This document shows positions 1 through 7,311 of a stretch of DNA of 16,281 nt, piece after piece; within the stretch, counting starts at the first letter, position 1; each line of letters starts with the position of its first letter. Origin of the DNA: an uncultured Chitinophagaceae bacterium (lineage in GTDB: Bacteria > Bacteroidota > Bacteroidia > Chitinophagales > Chitinophagaceae); the NCBI GenBank assembly GCA_946885665.1, contig CAMPGT010000059.1, positions 1-16,281 on the forward strand. Reading direction: 5' to 3'. The notes under the pieces are model-generated. The model saw only the letters and a list, made by a program, of their open reading frames with translations, ran no database searches and was not told where the DNA came from. The position numbers were made by a program, and so were the translations under genes.

Positions 1-2
1 TG

Positions 3-788
3 ACCGAGTTTGAAGACTATCTTTCAAAATTCCCCAATGGGAAATATTCATTAGAGGCGCTGTATTATAAAAGCGAAATATACCTGAACCAGAAAAATTA
101 CGCGAAAGCTGCAGAAGGATATGAAGCTTTGGCCGACAGGGTGCCGCACAAGTTTGGTGAGAAATCGTTGCTGCAGGCGGCACGGCTGAACTTTTTTAAT
201 CTGAAGAATTACGAAAAGTCGGAAAAATATTTTACAAAGCTGAAGGAATTTGCGTCGGGCCAGGAGTCGAGGATGGAAGCGATGAGGGGCCTGCTGCGCA
301 GCCAGTTCCAGTTGAAGAAATGGAGCGAAGCGGTAACCAATGCGAAGGACCTGCTCGATGAAAAGGCCGCCGGTACCGACGACAAGGTGCTCGCGAACAT
401 TGCCATCGCAAAATCGGCACAACTCGATAACAACTGCGAAACGGCTATTACGCACTACCGCATGGTTACCTCACTGAGTAAATCGGCTTATGGTGCAGAG
501 GCGCGATATGAAATCGCGAACTGCCTGTTCAGCCAGAACAGGTATGCCGATGCCGAAAAAGCTGCATTCGATGTGATCAACAAATCCGGCTCTTATGAAT
601 TGTGGGTAACCAGGGCATACATCCTTCTTGGCGATATTTATTACAAGCAGAAGGACTATTTCAATGCGAAGGCTACGTACAAAAGTGTGGCGGAAAATGC
701 AAAGCTGGAAGACCTGAGGCAGGAAGCAGACAGGAAACTGAAAGAAGTTACCGAGGAGGAAGCAAGAGGCAGCAAAGTGGAACAGTAA
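3..788 (+). CDS. TPR-repeat protein, 5' end outside window (partial)
   Basis: The reading frame is open from base 3 to the TAA at 786-788, giving 261 residues with no start in view, so the N-terminus lies outside the window. An internal ATG at 129 exists, but the helical repeat pattern runs straight through it from the first codon, so it is not the start. The protein is built of repeated helix pairs with TPR-like spacing (for example LEALYYKSEIYLNQKNYAKA, then YEIANCLFSQNRYADAEKA and LLGDIYYKQKDYFNAKATY), followed by a charged Lys/Glu tail. This resembles the YbgF/BamD-like TPR proteins of the envelope, which act as protein-protein scaffolds; the exact partner is unknown. A plugless outer-membrane barrel gene follows after 47 bases, so a periplasmic or envelope role is likely. 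The TPR call is firm, the envelope role is inference. Confidence 0.8.
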   Translation, partial: TEFEDYLSKFPNGKYSLEALYYKSEIYLNQKNYAKAAEGYEALADRVPHKFGEKSLLQAARLNFFNLKNYEKSEKYFTKLKEFASGQESRMEAMRGLLRSQFQLKKWSEAVTNAKDLLDEKAAGTDDKVLANIAIAKSAQLDNNCETAITHYRMVTSLSKSAYGAEARYEIANCLFSQNRYADAEKAAFDVINKSGSYELWVTRAYILLGDIYYKQKDYFNAKATYKSVAENAKLEDLRQEADRKLKEVTEEEARGSKVEQ

Positions 789-835
789 AATGCACAGTAT
801 CGTTTAAAAATGATTTTCAGGTTATAAACCATCTA

Positions 836-2479
836 ATGAATAAAGCAGCAAAAATATTCCTGGTGACCATCCTGTTGGCAGCGGCATCTTATCCGGCGGT
901 TGCACAGGATTCGAGCAAGAGGAGAACGATCGACATTACCTCCACCTTTAAACCCGAGCTTCGGGAATCGTCGAAGCTCAACTTCCAGGCATCGCCGGTC
1001 ATCGCCGACACCGTGAGGCCGAGGTTAACCTACGATATCCCATCAGAAAATTTGTTGTTCAAATACCAGCCCGCCGAACTGAAGCCTGTTGCGCTTGAAT
1101 CAGATACGCTGGGCGGCTGGGGCTACAGCAATTTCATTAAGGTGGGCATTGGCAACGTGCACCAGCCTTATGTAAAGGCCGGGTTTAGTTTTGGCGATGG
1201 AAAAAGCACCTTTATCAATATCTTCGGTGACCACTTTACGTCAAAAGGTGATCTGCCTTTCCAGAAGAACAGCCTCACGAAAGTTGGCGCAGCATTAACC
1301 TATAAAACACCCCGTAATCTTGAATGGAACGCCGGGTTGGGTTTCATCAGCGATGACTATTACCTCTATGGCTTCCGTCCCGATTCGTTAAAGTTTACAA
1401 AGGATCAGCTAAAACAAAGGTTCCAGACGATCGAAGGCAAAGTAAGTTTGCGCAACATCGTGCCCACAGAATTTGGCCTGAGCTACAATCCTTCCGCGAG
1501 AATTGCAGTATTCACCGATAACCACGATCCGAAAACGACGGAGGCAAATACCGTAGTGACACTTCCCGTTCAAAAGCGTTTCGGCAAAACCACCGCATTC
1601 GACCTCGGCCTCGTAGCCGATCTCACTAGTTTCAGGAATGAGGGCAATACACACAAAACGCAAAACAACAACGTATACATGATCAAGCCGACGGTGCTGT
1701 TGAAAACGCCTAACCTTTACCTGCATGCCGGTATTATGCCTTCGTGGGACATGGGCGTGTTTCACATGATGCCGAATGCGATGGCCGACATCACCACCAA
1801 CGACCAGCGCTTCACTTTGCAATTGGGATGGATCGGCTATTATAATAAAGGTTCGTACCAGCGGTTCGCATCTGTCAACCCCTGGCTCGCCAAGCCGGAT
1901 TCGCTGCTCAATACGAGGGTGCAGGAAGGATATGTGGGCTTTAAGGGCTCGGCCGGTGATCACTTTAGCTATTCGGCAAAAGTGGGCTACCAGCAGCATA
2001 AGAATATCCCGCTGTTCGTCAACGACATGAACGACGGAAAAACATTCGGGATCATTTATGAAGAAAAACTGAACATGTTTCAGTCGCACGTGGAAGCGGA
2101 ATACCGTGTAGGAGAAAAGTTCAGCGCGAAAGGAACTGTAAACTGGAACATTTTCAAAGTGGAGCAGGAGAAAAAAGCCTGGGGAATGATTCCCATTGAA
2201 TTGAATACATCATTGCGCTGGCAGTTACTGAAGGATCTTTTCTTCAGGGCCGACCTGTGGGCGTGGGACGGACCGCGGTACCGCGGTAAGGACGGTGATT
2301 CGTTTAAAGGCGAGGGCGCTTTCGACCTCAATGCGGGCGCCGAATTCAGAATAACAAAAAATTTCAACGTCTGGCTGCAGATGAATAATATCATGAACAA
2401 CAGGTACGAACGGTGGAACCAGTATGAGGTGTTTGGCTTCAATATCCTCGGAGGTATTGTATATTCGTTCAACCAATAG
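836..2479 (+). CDS. Outer-membrane beta-barrel protein, TonB-receptor-like without plug
   Basis: 547 residues from the ATG at 836. The frame stays open back to 602, but the upstream part overlaps the TPR gene, while 836 opens directly into a clean signal peptide (residues 1-24: basic MNK, hydrophobic core ILLAAA, cleavage near AVAQ-D). A polar segment (about 25-85) comes next, then alternating hydrophobic/polar strands with frequent Gly and aromatic residues. The end, with NNIMNNRYERW and then GGIVYSF near the last residue, resembles the last strands of TonB-dependent receptors. No plug domain or N-terminal carboxypeptidase-like domain is visible, and 547 residues is short for a full receptor. 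It may be a pore, an adhesin-like barrel or an assembly partner; substrate unknown. It sits 47 bases after the TPR gene and 5 bases before the HU-CCDC81 gene, so co-transcription is likely. Confidence 0.82.
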   Translation: MNKAAKIFLVTILLAAASYPAVAQDSSKRRTIDITSTFKPELRESSKLNFQASPVIADTVRPRLTYDIPSENLLFKYQPAELKPVALESDTLGGWGYSNFIKVGIGNVHQPYVKAGFSFGDGKSTFINIFGDHFTSKGDLPFQKNSLTKVGAALTYKTPRNLEWNAGLGFISDDYYLYGFRPDSLKFTKDQLKQRFQTIEGKVSLRNIVPTEFGLSYNPSARIAVFTDNHDPKTTEANTVVTLPVQKRFGKTTAFDLGLVADLTSFRNEGNTHKTQNNNVYMIKPTVLLKTPNLYLHAGIMPSWDMGVFHMMPNAMADITTNDQRFTLQLGWIGYYNKGSYQRFASVNPWLAKPDSLLNTRVQEGYVGFKGSAGDHFSYSAKVGYQQHKNIPLFVNDMNDGKTFGIIYEEKLNMFQSHVEAEYRVGEKFSAKGTVNWNIFKVEQEKKAWGMIPIELNTSLRWQLLKDLFFRADLWAWDGPRYRGKDGDSFKGEGAFDLNAGAEFRITKNFNVWLQMNNIMNNRYERWNQYEVFGFNILGGIVYSFNQ

Positions 2480-2484
2480 TCAGC

Positions 2485-3099
2485 ATGGTAGAATTGGTGA
2501 AAACATACCTGCTCCAGCATAACAGCATCAGCATACCCGGCCTGGGTACCATTTATGTTGAGCGAATTCCCGCGCAATCCGATTTTGTGAACCGGCAGTT
2601 GCTGCCGCCGGCATACCATTTCCGGTTCGATAAATATTTCGATGCACCCGGAAAAGAATTTTTCACTTACCTCGCTGCAAAAAAACATGTGGAAGACTAT
2701 GAGGCCATCAGGATGTATAACGAATGGGCACTTCAACTGCGCAACAATATCGGCGCCGAGCAGCCCACCTTGCTGGAAGGCCTGGGCTCACTGAAAAGAG
2801 ACGAATCTGGCGAAGTCGTTTTTGAGGCCGCCGGCAACCAGTATTTATACAGTCAGCCCGTTCCTGCCGAACGGATCGTCAGAACGAACGCTAAGCATAC
2901 GATGATTGTAGGCGACAAAGAGGTAACGAATGTGGAGATGAGCGGATACCTGCAGGAAGGCTTGCGGAGAAAAAGGACAGCGTGGTGGATATATGCTCTT
3001 ATCGTCGCCGCCATTGCGCTGCTGGCCATCTTCTTCCATTTTTACCGGGCAGGCAACAGTTCTCCTTTTGGCAACGGGCAAACAATTGATGCTAAATGA
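2485..3099 (+). CDS. HU-CCDC81-type domain membrane protein without SPOR domain
   Basis: 204 residues. The N-terminal part looks like the bacterial CCDC81-type HU fold, with SIPGLGTIYVERIPAQ at about 15-30 and a second, related turn LLEGLGSLKRDESGEVVFEA at about 96-115. A basic RRKR (161-164) precedes one transmembrane helix (about 167-187, WWIYALIVAAIALLAIFF), which by the positive-inside rule puts the HU part in the cytoplasm. Only about 17 residues follow the helix. Relatives in Bacteroidota commonly carry a periplasmic SPOR domain that binds septal peptidoglycan; none is present here. The family may link the cell envelope with an internal ligand, but its role is not established. The gene starts 5 bases after the barrel gene and its TGA overlaps the next ATG (3096-3099), indicating translational coupling. 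Confidence 0.78.
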   Translation: MVELVKTYLLQHNSISIPGLGTIYVERIPAQSDFVNRQLLPPAYHFRFDKYFDAPGKEFFTYLAAKKHVEDYEAIRMYNEWALQLRNNIGAEQPTLLEGLGSLKRDESGEVVFEAAGNQYLYSQPVPAERIVRTNAKHTMIVGDKEVTNVEMSGYLQEGLRRKRTAWWIYALIVAAIALLAIFFHFYRAGNSSPFGNGQTIDAK

Positions 3100-4013
3100 T
3101 CATCTACCAGCGGTGTCCTGTGTGCGACTCAACGGGTATCCAGAAATTTTTAACGGCAACCGATCATACGGTTTCGAAGGAGCCGTTCGAGATCTGGCAG
3201 TGCGCGCACTGCTCGCTTCGTTTCACGCAAAATATTCCGGAACAGCACGACATCGGCAGGTATTATCAATCGGACGAGTACATCTCACATACCGAAACGA
3301 ATAAAGGAATCATCAACCGCCTTTACCTGTGGGTGAGGCAGCTTACACTTCGGTCGAAGCAAAAGTTTATCGAAGAAAAAGCCGGTATGAAAAAAGGAAG
3401 GCTGCTCGACGTAGGCGCAGGAACGGGCGCATTCGTTCATCACATGCAAAAAGCGGGTTGGCAGGTGACAGGCCTCGAACCCGATGCCACGGCCATCGGC
3501 CGTGCGCAATCACAATATGGCTTGAACCTGCGGCCCGTTGATTCGCTCTTCGCTCTGCCCGCAGCATCGTTCGATGTCATCACCATGTGGCATGTGCTCG
3601 AACACATTCATGATTTGCATGGCTACATCGAACAATTAAAAAAATTGCTGAAGCCTTCCGGCAAGCTGTTTATCGCCGTGCCGAACTACACGAGCCGCGA
3701 CGCCGGGCAATACCGTGCATACTGGGCAGCGTACGATGTGCCGCGACACCTCTATCATTTTTCGCCTGCGGCAATGCAGGCATTGATGAACAGGCACCAT
3801 CTGAAAATTGACGGTCTGCAGCCCATGTGGTTCGACAGCTTTTATGTAAGTATGCTCAGTGAAAAATACAAAACGGGCACCGCGGGTTTAATAAAGGGAT
3901 TTTTCAGCGGACTGCGCTCGAATGTCCGGGCGCTCTCAAACAGACGCAAGGCGAGCTCGATAATATATGTTATTTCTTCCGGACCCCTGCCCGAAGAAAT
4001 ACCCGCAAAATAA
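3096..4013 (+). CDS. Class I SAM-dependent methyltransferase with N-terminal zinc-ribbon-like motif
   Basis: 305 residues. Two Cys pairs near the N-terminus, CPVC (7-10) and CAHC (36-39), form a likely structural zinc ribbon. The Rossmann methyltransferase core follows: motif I LLDVGAGTGAF (103-113), acidic ribose-binding residue in GLEPD (126-130), and a post-motif segment with WHVLEHIHD (165-173) followed by LKPSGKLFIAVPN (185-197). This layout is typical of Methyltransf_11/23-type enzymes. Members with an N-terminal zinc ribbon often act on sugars, polyketides or other small molecules, but the acceptor cannot be told from sequence. The start is fixed by the ATGA overlap with the HU-CCDC81 gene. 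The C-terminal part (about 235-305) is basic and less conserved in appearance. Enzyme class is firm, substrate unknown. Confidence 0.88.
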   Translation: MIIYQRCPVCDSTGIQKFLTATDHTVSKEPFEIWQCAHCSLRFTQNIPEQHDIGRYYQSDEYISHTETNKGIINRLYLWVRQLTLRSKQKFIEEKAGMKKGRLLDVGAGTGAFVHHMQKAGWQVTGLEPDATAIGRAQSQYGLNLRPVDSLFALPAASFDVITMWHVLEHIHDLHGYIEQLKKLLKPSGKLFIAVPNYTSRDAGQYRAYWAAYDVPRHLYHFSPAAMQALMNRHHLKIDGLQPMWFDSFYVSMLSEKYKTGTAGLIKGFFSGLRSNVRALSNRRKASSIIYVISSGPLPEEIPAK

Positions 4014-4047
4014 TATGTGTAAATTGGCTTATTAATATTCGCACTAC

Positions 4048-5940
4048 ATGAAAAAAAGCTTCATCTGTTCAATTGTATTGTTACTGTCGGTAACAGTATT
4101 TTCACAGCAAGGATCGTCTGTCGCCATCATCCCGCAGCCTGCGTCTGTTCAGGCCGGAGAGGGCAGCTTCACGCTCAGTGCCGGTACTGCCATTGCCGCT
4201 ACGGGAGAGGGCGCCGGTAAGATTGCCGCTTATCTTTCAAAAAAAATAGCGGTACCCACAGGATTTAACCTGAAAGTGGGACCATCAGTGCAATCGTCGA
4301 ATGGGACCATTCAATTACAGCTTGTTGACCGGCCGGGTAATAAGGAAGGATACGCGCTGAAGGTGACGCCGCAATCGGTCGTCATCACCGCCGATTCTGC
4401 TGCCGGCCTGTTTTACGGCGTGCAAACGCTGTTGCAATTGCTGCCGAAAGAAATTGAAAGCAGCGAGCGGGTAACAAATGTTGCATGGACCATCCCTGCC
4501 GTGACTATCGCCGATGAACCGCGTTTTGGCTGGCGCGGCCTGATGCTCGACGTGGCCAGGCATTTCTTCACCAGGCAGCAGGTAGAAGATTTTATTGACG
4601 ACATGGTGAAGTTCAAATACAACGTTCTGCATTTGCATCTCACCGACGACCAGGGCTGGCGCATACAGATCGAATCATTACCGAAGCTTACCGAAGTGGG
4701 CGCCTGGCGTCCCGAAAGAAAAGGGAGGTGGGGAAACACACCGAAGCCCGACCCGAAAGAACCAAAAGATTACGGAGGCTTCTACACACACGACGATATT
4801 CGCGAGCTGGTGAAATATGCCGCAGACAGGTTCGTGACCATCATACCCGAAATAGATGTACCCGGCCACAGCCTTGCCGCAGTGGCTTCTTATCCCGACC
4901 TCTCGTGTACCGACGGCAATTATTATGTGAGTGTGGGCGACAAGATCATGAACTGGCACTCCAGGGGATTCACGGCACTAATAGACAACACCCTGTGTCC
5001 TGCGAACGAAAAAGTGTACGCCTTTCTCGATAAGGTATTTACAGAGTTGGCGGAACTATTTCCGAGCGAGTACATCCACATGGGTGGCGACGAATGTGCA
5101 AAGGATTTTTGGGTAAAGAACCCGGCCATACTTGCGTTGATGAAGAAAGAAGGCCTGAAGAATATGCACGAGGTGCAAAGCTACTTTGTAAAGCGCGTGG
5201 AAAAGATCATTGCCTCAAAAGGGAAAAAACTGATTGGGTGGGATGAAATACTGGAAGGCGGATTACCTGCCGATGCCACGGTGATGAGCTGGCGTGGGAT
5301 AAAGGGAGGCATACAGGCGGCAAAGATGGGCCATAAAGTGGTGATGAGCCCCAGCACTTATGCTTACGTGGATCTGTACCAGGGCGATCCCATCAGCGAA
5401 CCGCCCACCTATGGAATGGTGCGGCTGCGCGATTCTTATAAATTCAATCCCGTGCCGGAAGGCGTAGACGGCAAGCTCATCCTTGGCGGACAGGCAAACC
5501 TCTGGACAGAGCAAATACAGAACACAAGGCACATGCAATACATGCTGTGGCCGCGAGCGCTTGCTGTTGCGGAAAGTGTGTGGACGCCGGAAGGAAAAAA
5601 GAATTGGGACGATTTCATCAGGCGCGTTGAAAAAACATTTCCGCGCATGGATGAGGCGGGCATGAAATATTCCAGAAGCATGTATGACCCGCTGTTCAGG
5701 GCGGCGTGGTCGGGCGGGCAGATAAAGTTGACCTTCAGCACCGACCTCGATGATCTCGACATCCATTATTCCTACGATGGCTCGAACCCGGATGATCATT
5801 ACCCAAAATATACTGCACCGTTGATCGTTCCCAAGGATGCAAGGATGGTGAAGGTGATCACTTACCGCAACGGTGAAAGAGCAGGCAAGCAGATCGACAT
5901 GCCGGTAACTGAATTGGAAAAGCGCGCAGGAAAAAAATAA
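4048..5940 (+). CDS. Secreted GH20 beta-N-acetylhexosaminidase
   Basis: 630 residues. Removes terminal beta-linked GlcNAc or GalNAc from glycans, chitin oligomers or peptidoglycan fragments. Residues 1-20 form a Sec signal peptide (MKKS, hydrophobic core, cleavage near VFSQQ) with no lipobox Cys, so a periplasmic or exported soluble enzyme is expected. Domains in order: GH20b-like N-terminal domain (about 24-155), TIM-barrel catalytic domain (about 159-515) and a chitobiase-type C-terminal domain (about 555-625, with HYSYDGSNP). Visible active-site features: GWRGLMLDVARHF (161-173), the catalytic Asp348-Glu349 pair in HMGGDEC of the substrate-assisted mechanism, and Trp398, Trp415 and Trp486 lining the sugar pocket. 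All key residues are present. It lies 34 bases after the methyltransferase and 33 before the NUDIX gene. Natural substrate is not determined by sequence. Confidence 0.95.
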   Translation: MKKSFICSIVLLLSVTVFSQQGSSVAIIPQPASVQAGEGSFTLSAGTAIAATGEGAGKIAAYLSKKIAVPTGFNLKVGPSVQSSNGTIQLQLVDRPGNKEGYALKVTPQSVVITADSAAGLFYGVQTLLQLLPKEIESSERVTNVAWTIPAVTIADEPRFGWRGLMLDVARHFFTRQQVEDFIDDMVKFKYNVLHLHLTDDQGWRIQIESLPKLTEVGAWRPERKGRWGNTPKPDPKEPKDYGGFYTHDDIRELVKYAADRFVTIIPEIDVPGHSLAAVASYPDLSCTDGNYYVSVGDKIMNWHSRGFTALIDNTLCPANEKVYAFLDKVFTELAELFPSEYIHMGGDECAKDFWVKNPAILALMKKEGLKNMHEVQSYFVKRVEKIIASKGKKLIGWDEILEGGLPADATVMSWRGIKGGIQAAKMGHKVVMSPSTYAYVDLYQGDPISEPPTYGMVRLRDSYKFNPVPEGVDGKLILGGQANLWTEQIQNTRHMQYMLWPRALAVAESVWTPEGKKNWDDFIRRVEKTFPRMDEAGMKYSRSMYDPLFRAAWSGGQIKLTFSTDLDDLDIHYSYDGSNPDDHYPKYTAPLIVPKDARMVKVITYRNGERAGKQIDMPVTELEKRAGKK

Positions 5941-5973
5941 AGCCGCGATATTATTCACCGCAACCGAACCGTT

Positions 5974-6441
5974 ATGCGCAAAAGCGCTGGCATATTGCTG
6001 TACAGACGCCGCAACAATCAATATGAATTGTTTCTGGTTCACCCGGGCGGGCCGTTCTGGAAGAATAAAGACATGGGCGCATGGTCGATCCCGAAAGGAG
6101 AATTTGAAGAAGGTGAGGAGCCTTTAAAAGCTGCGCAACGTGAGTTTGAAGAAGAAACCGGACAGCGCGTGGATGGAGAATTCATAGAGCTGCGTCCATC
6201 GAAACAGAAATCCGGAAAGATGATCTATTGCTGGGCGCTCGAAGCCGATCTGGACGAATCGGCGATTGTATCGAATACATTTCCGCTGGAGTGGCCGCCG
6301 AAATCAAAAAAGTTTATTGACGTTCCCGAAGTGGACAGGGCCGGGTGGTTCGGCTTTGAAGAAGCAAAGCTGAAAATAATTCCCGGGCAGGTGGGGATGG
6401 TGGAGGAGTTGGAGGGGAGGATCGGGAGACGTGAGACGTGA
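5974..6441 (+). CDS. NUDIX hydrolase
   Basis: 155 residues, a usual single-domain length. NUDIX enzymes cleave nucleoside diphosphates linked to another moiety. The Nudix box GX5EX7REUXEEXGU is present at 42-64: Gly42, Glu48, Arg56-Glu57, Glu60-Glu61 and Gly63; the final position is Gln64 instead of the usual hydrophobic residue. The N-terminal segment SAGILLYRR and the GAWSIPKGEFEEGEEP segment fit the MutT-like fold. The features WPPKSKKFIDVPEVDRAGWF (107-126) resemble bacterial NUDIX proteins annotated as diadenosine-polyphosphate-type hydrolases, but substrate is not certain. The last codons lie in a GAGACGT tandem repeat (6426-6442) that runs on into the palindromic repeat region, so the C-terminal GRRET may be a repeat-derived tail. 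Confidence 0.92.
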   Translation: MRKSAGILLYRRRNNQYELFLVHPGGPFWKNKDMGAWSIPKGEFEEGEEPLKAAQREFEEETGQRVDGEFIELRPSKQKSGKMIYCWALEADLDESAIVSNTFPLEWPPKSKKFIDVPEVDRAGWFGFEEAKLKIIPGQVGMVEELEGRIGRRET

Positions 6442-6442
6442 G
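6426..6442 (+). repeat. Short tandem repeat GAGACGT spanning the NUDIX stop codon
   Basis: GAGACGT occurs twice in a row (6426-6432 and 6433-6439) and a third copy begins (GAG, 6440-6442). The TGA stop of the NUDIX gene (6439-6441) is made from the junction of these copies. It directly abuts the palindromic repeat block. Confidence 0.7.
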
Positions 6443-6492
6443 GTCCTCCCCCGGTCCCTCCTTCGTCGGGACCACCCCCTCCAGAGGGGGAT
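6443..6492 (-). repeat. Palindromic repeat unit, inverted copy
   Basis: Read on the minus strand the unit has three parts: a first hairpin arm set with CCCCCTC-TG-GAGGGGG followed by TGG, a variable middle that forms a GGTCCC/GGGACC stem, and a closing arm CCGGGGGAGGACC. The first and last parts match the plus-strand unit at 6577-6619 (19 of 21 and 12 of 13 positions), while the middle differs in sequence and length (17 against 9 bases). Confidence 0.72.
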
Positions 6493-6576
6493 AGTTAGGC
6501 CCCGCTGGCGGGCAGTCTCGCAAAGCCGCGATGAAGTTCGCAAAGCTATCCCCCGCCGTGCGCGAAGCGCAACTGT

Positions 6577-6619
6577 ATCCCCCGCTGGCGGGGGTGGCGC
6601 GAAGCGCCGGGGGTGGACC
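6577..6619 (+). repeat. Palindromic repeat unit, direct copy
   Basis: Three parts as in the inverted copy: CCCCCGC-TG-GCGGGGG followed by TGG, a middle CGCGAAGCG that closes as a GGCGC/GCGCC stem with a GAA loop, and the closing arm CCGGGGGTGGACC. Differences from the other copy preserve pairing within the first stem (TC/GA replaced by GC/GC), which suggests selection for structure. Confidence 0.72.
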
Positions 6620-6676
6620 CGCAATGGCCTCTTTTTTGTTGCACCTCTTTGTTTCTAACCTGAAAAAATCTTGTTT

Positions 6677-7231
6677 ATGGCAACAAATCAATTATCAGGA
6701 AAGAGGGTAGCCATCATTACCGAAAACGGCTTCGAAGAAGTGGAACTTACCAGCCCAAAAAAAGCACTGGAAGAAGCCGGCGCAAAAGTGGACATCATCT
6801 CTCCCCAAAAAAATAAGGTCAAAGCCTGGAACCACGACCACTGGTCAATAGAACTGCCGGTCGATAAAAACATAAGTGAAGCCAACCCCGACGATTACGA
6901 TGCACTCGTTGTACCCGGCGGCGTTTTGAACCCCGATCAGATGAGGATAAACAGCGACTGTGTAGAATTCGCTCAACACTTCCTCGACGCCGCTAAGCCG
7001 GTAGCCGCAATCTGTCACGGTCCGCAATTGCTGATCGAAACAGGCAAGCTGCAGGGCAGGAAAATGACGTCATATCCTTCGGTCAAAACCGATCTTACCA
7101 ACGCCGGCGTGGACTGGGTGGATCAGGAAGTTGTGGTTGACAACGGACTTGTTACGAGCCGCAGCCCGAAAGATCTGCCCGCATTCAATAAAAAAATGCT
7201 GGAAGAAATTGGCGAAGGCGTGCATGCATAA
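6677..7231 (+). CDS. DJ-1/PfpI family protein (type 1 glutamine amidotransferase-like)
   Basis: 184 residues from the ATG at 6677; the frame also allows a TTG at 6671, but the ATG is preferred because it opens directly on MATNQLSGKRVAIIT. The whole protein is one DJ-1/PfpI domain. The nucleophile elbow AICHGPQLL places Cys113 and His114, and the ENGFEEVEL segment (17-25) carries the acidic residues that usually support the active Cys in this superfamily. YDALVVPGG (74-82) is also typical. Related proteins act as proteases, glyoxalase-type or stress-protection enzymes, and the precise activity is disputed for many, so only the family is claimed. It stands alone between the repeat block and the terminator of the convergent receptor gene. 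Upstream 6620-6676 shows a T-rich stretch but no clear promoter motif. Confidence 0.9.
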   Translation: MATNQLSGKRVAIITENGFEEVELTSPKKALEEAGAKVDIISPQKNKVKAWNHDHWSIELPVDKNISEANPDDYDALVVPGGVLNPDQMRINSDCVEFAQHFLDAAKPVAAICHGPQLLIETGKLQGRKMTSYPSVKTDLTNAGVDWVDQEVVVDNGLVTSRSPKDLPAFNKKMLEEIGEGVHA

Positions 7232-7241
7232 AAACACACAT

Positions 7242-7278
7242 AAAAAAATGTTCGGGGTAAGCTTCCTTACCCCGAACA
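7242..7278 (-). terminator. Rho-independent terminator of the TonB-dependent receptor gene
   Basis: A perfect 13-base-pair stem (7249-7261 with 7266-7278, arm GTTCGGGGTAAG plus a closing T-A pair) has a four-base loop (7262-7265). Read on the minus strand it is followed at once by seven T residues (7248-7242), the classic intrinsic terminator layout, about 30 bases after the receptor stop. On the plus strand no T run follows, so it is directional, though the hairpin could also protect the 3' end of the DJ-1 transcript. Confidence 0.9.
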
Positions 7279-7311
7279 CCTAAGAAAACAACTGATACGG
7301 AACACTCTTCA

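Larger units (their letters stand above)
6443..6619. repeat. Composite palindromic intergenic repeat block
   Basis: A GC-rich mosaic of short hairpins fills most of the gap between the NUDIX and DJ-1 genes. Perfect stems seen by eye: 6475-6490 (CCCCCTC, loop CA), 6579-6594 (CCCCCGC, loop TG), 6596-6608 (GGCGC, loop GAA), 6560-6570 (GCGC, loop GAA), 6453-6473 (GGTCCC/GGGACC, loop of 9) and 6501-6512 (CCCGC/GCGGG, loop TG). The two ends are inverted copies of one element (6443-6492 and 6577-6619). The middle holds degenerate partial copies, for example 6548-6570. CGCAAAGC also occurs twice, at 6519-6526 and 6539-6546. Composition and structure are unlike the neighbouring genes and recall REP/BIME-type dispersed repeats; copies elsewhere in the genome cannot be seen from here. 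No open reading frame in it looks real. Confidence 0.8.

Noticed and set aside
602..835. Upstream extension of the plugless barrel gene.
   Set aside because: It overlaps the TPR gene in another frame and would bury the signal peptide that begins at 836.
1409..2736. Two minus-strand frames (226 and 218 codons) opposite the barrel and HU-CCDC81 genes.
   Set aside because: Both are antisense to convincing genes and have low-complexity, Cys/His-rich translations without domain features.
5263..6042. A 259-codon open frame on the minus strand across the GH20 and NUDIX genes.
   Set aside because: It lies opposite the conserved C-terminal half of GH20 and crosses the gene boundary; the product resembles no protein family.
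6443..6619. Possible CRISPR array or small RNA gene.
   Set aside because: The repeats are palindromic, irregular and inverted, not evenly spaced direct repeats, and no Cas genes are near. A structured RNA is possible but nothing points to a known family.
6431..6658. A 75-codon plus-strand frame across the repeat block.
   Set aside because: It is made almost wholly of palindromic repeat sequence and gives an Arg-rich translation without a plausible start.
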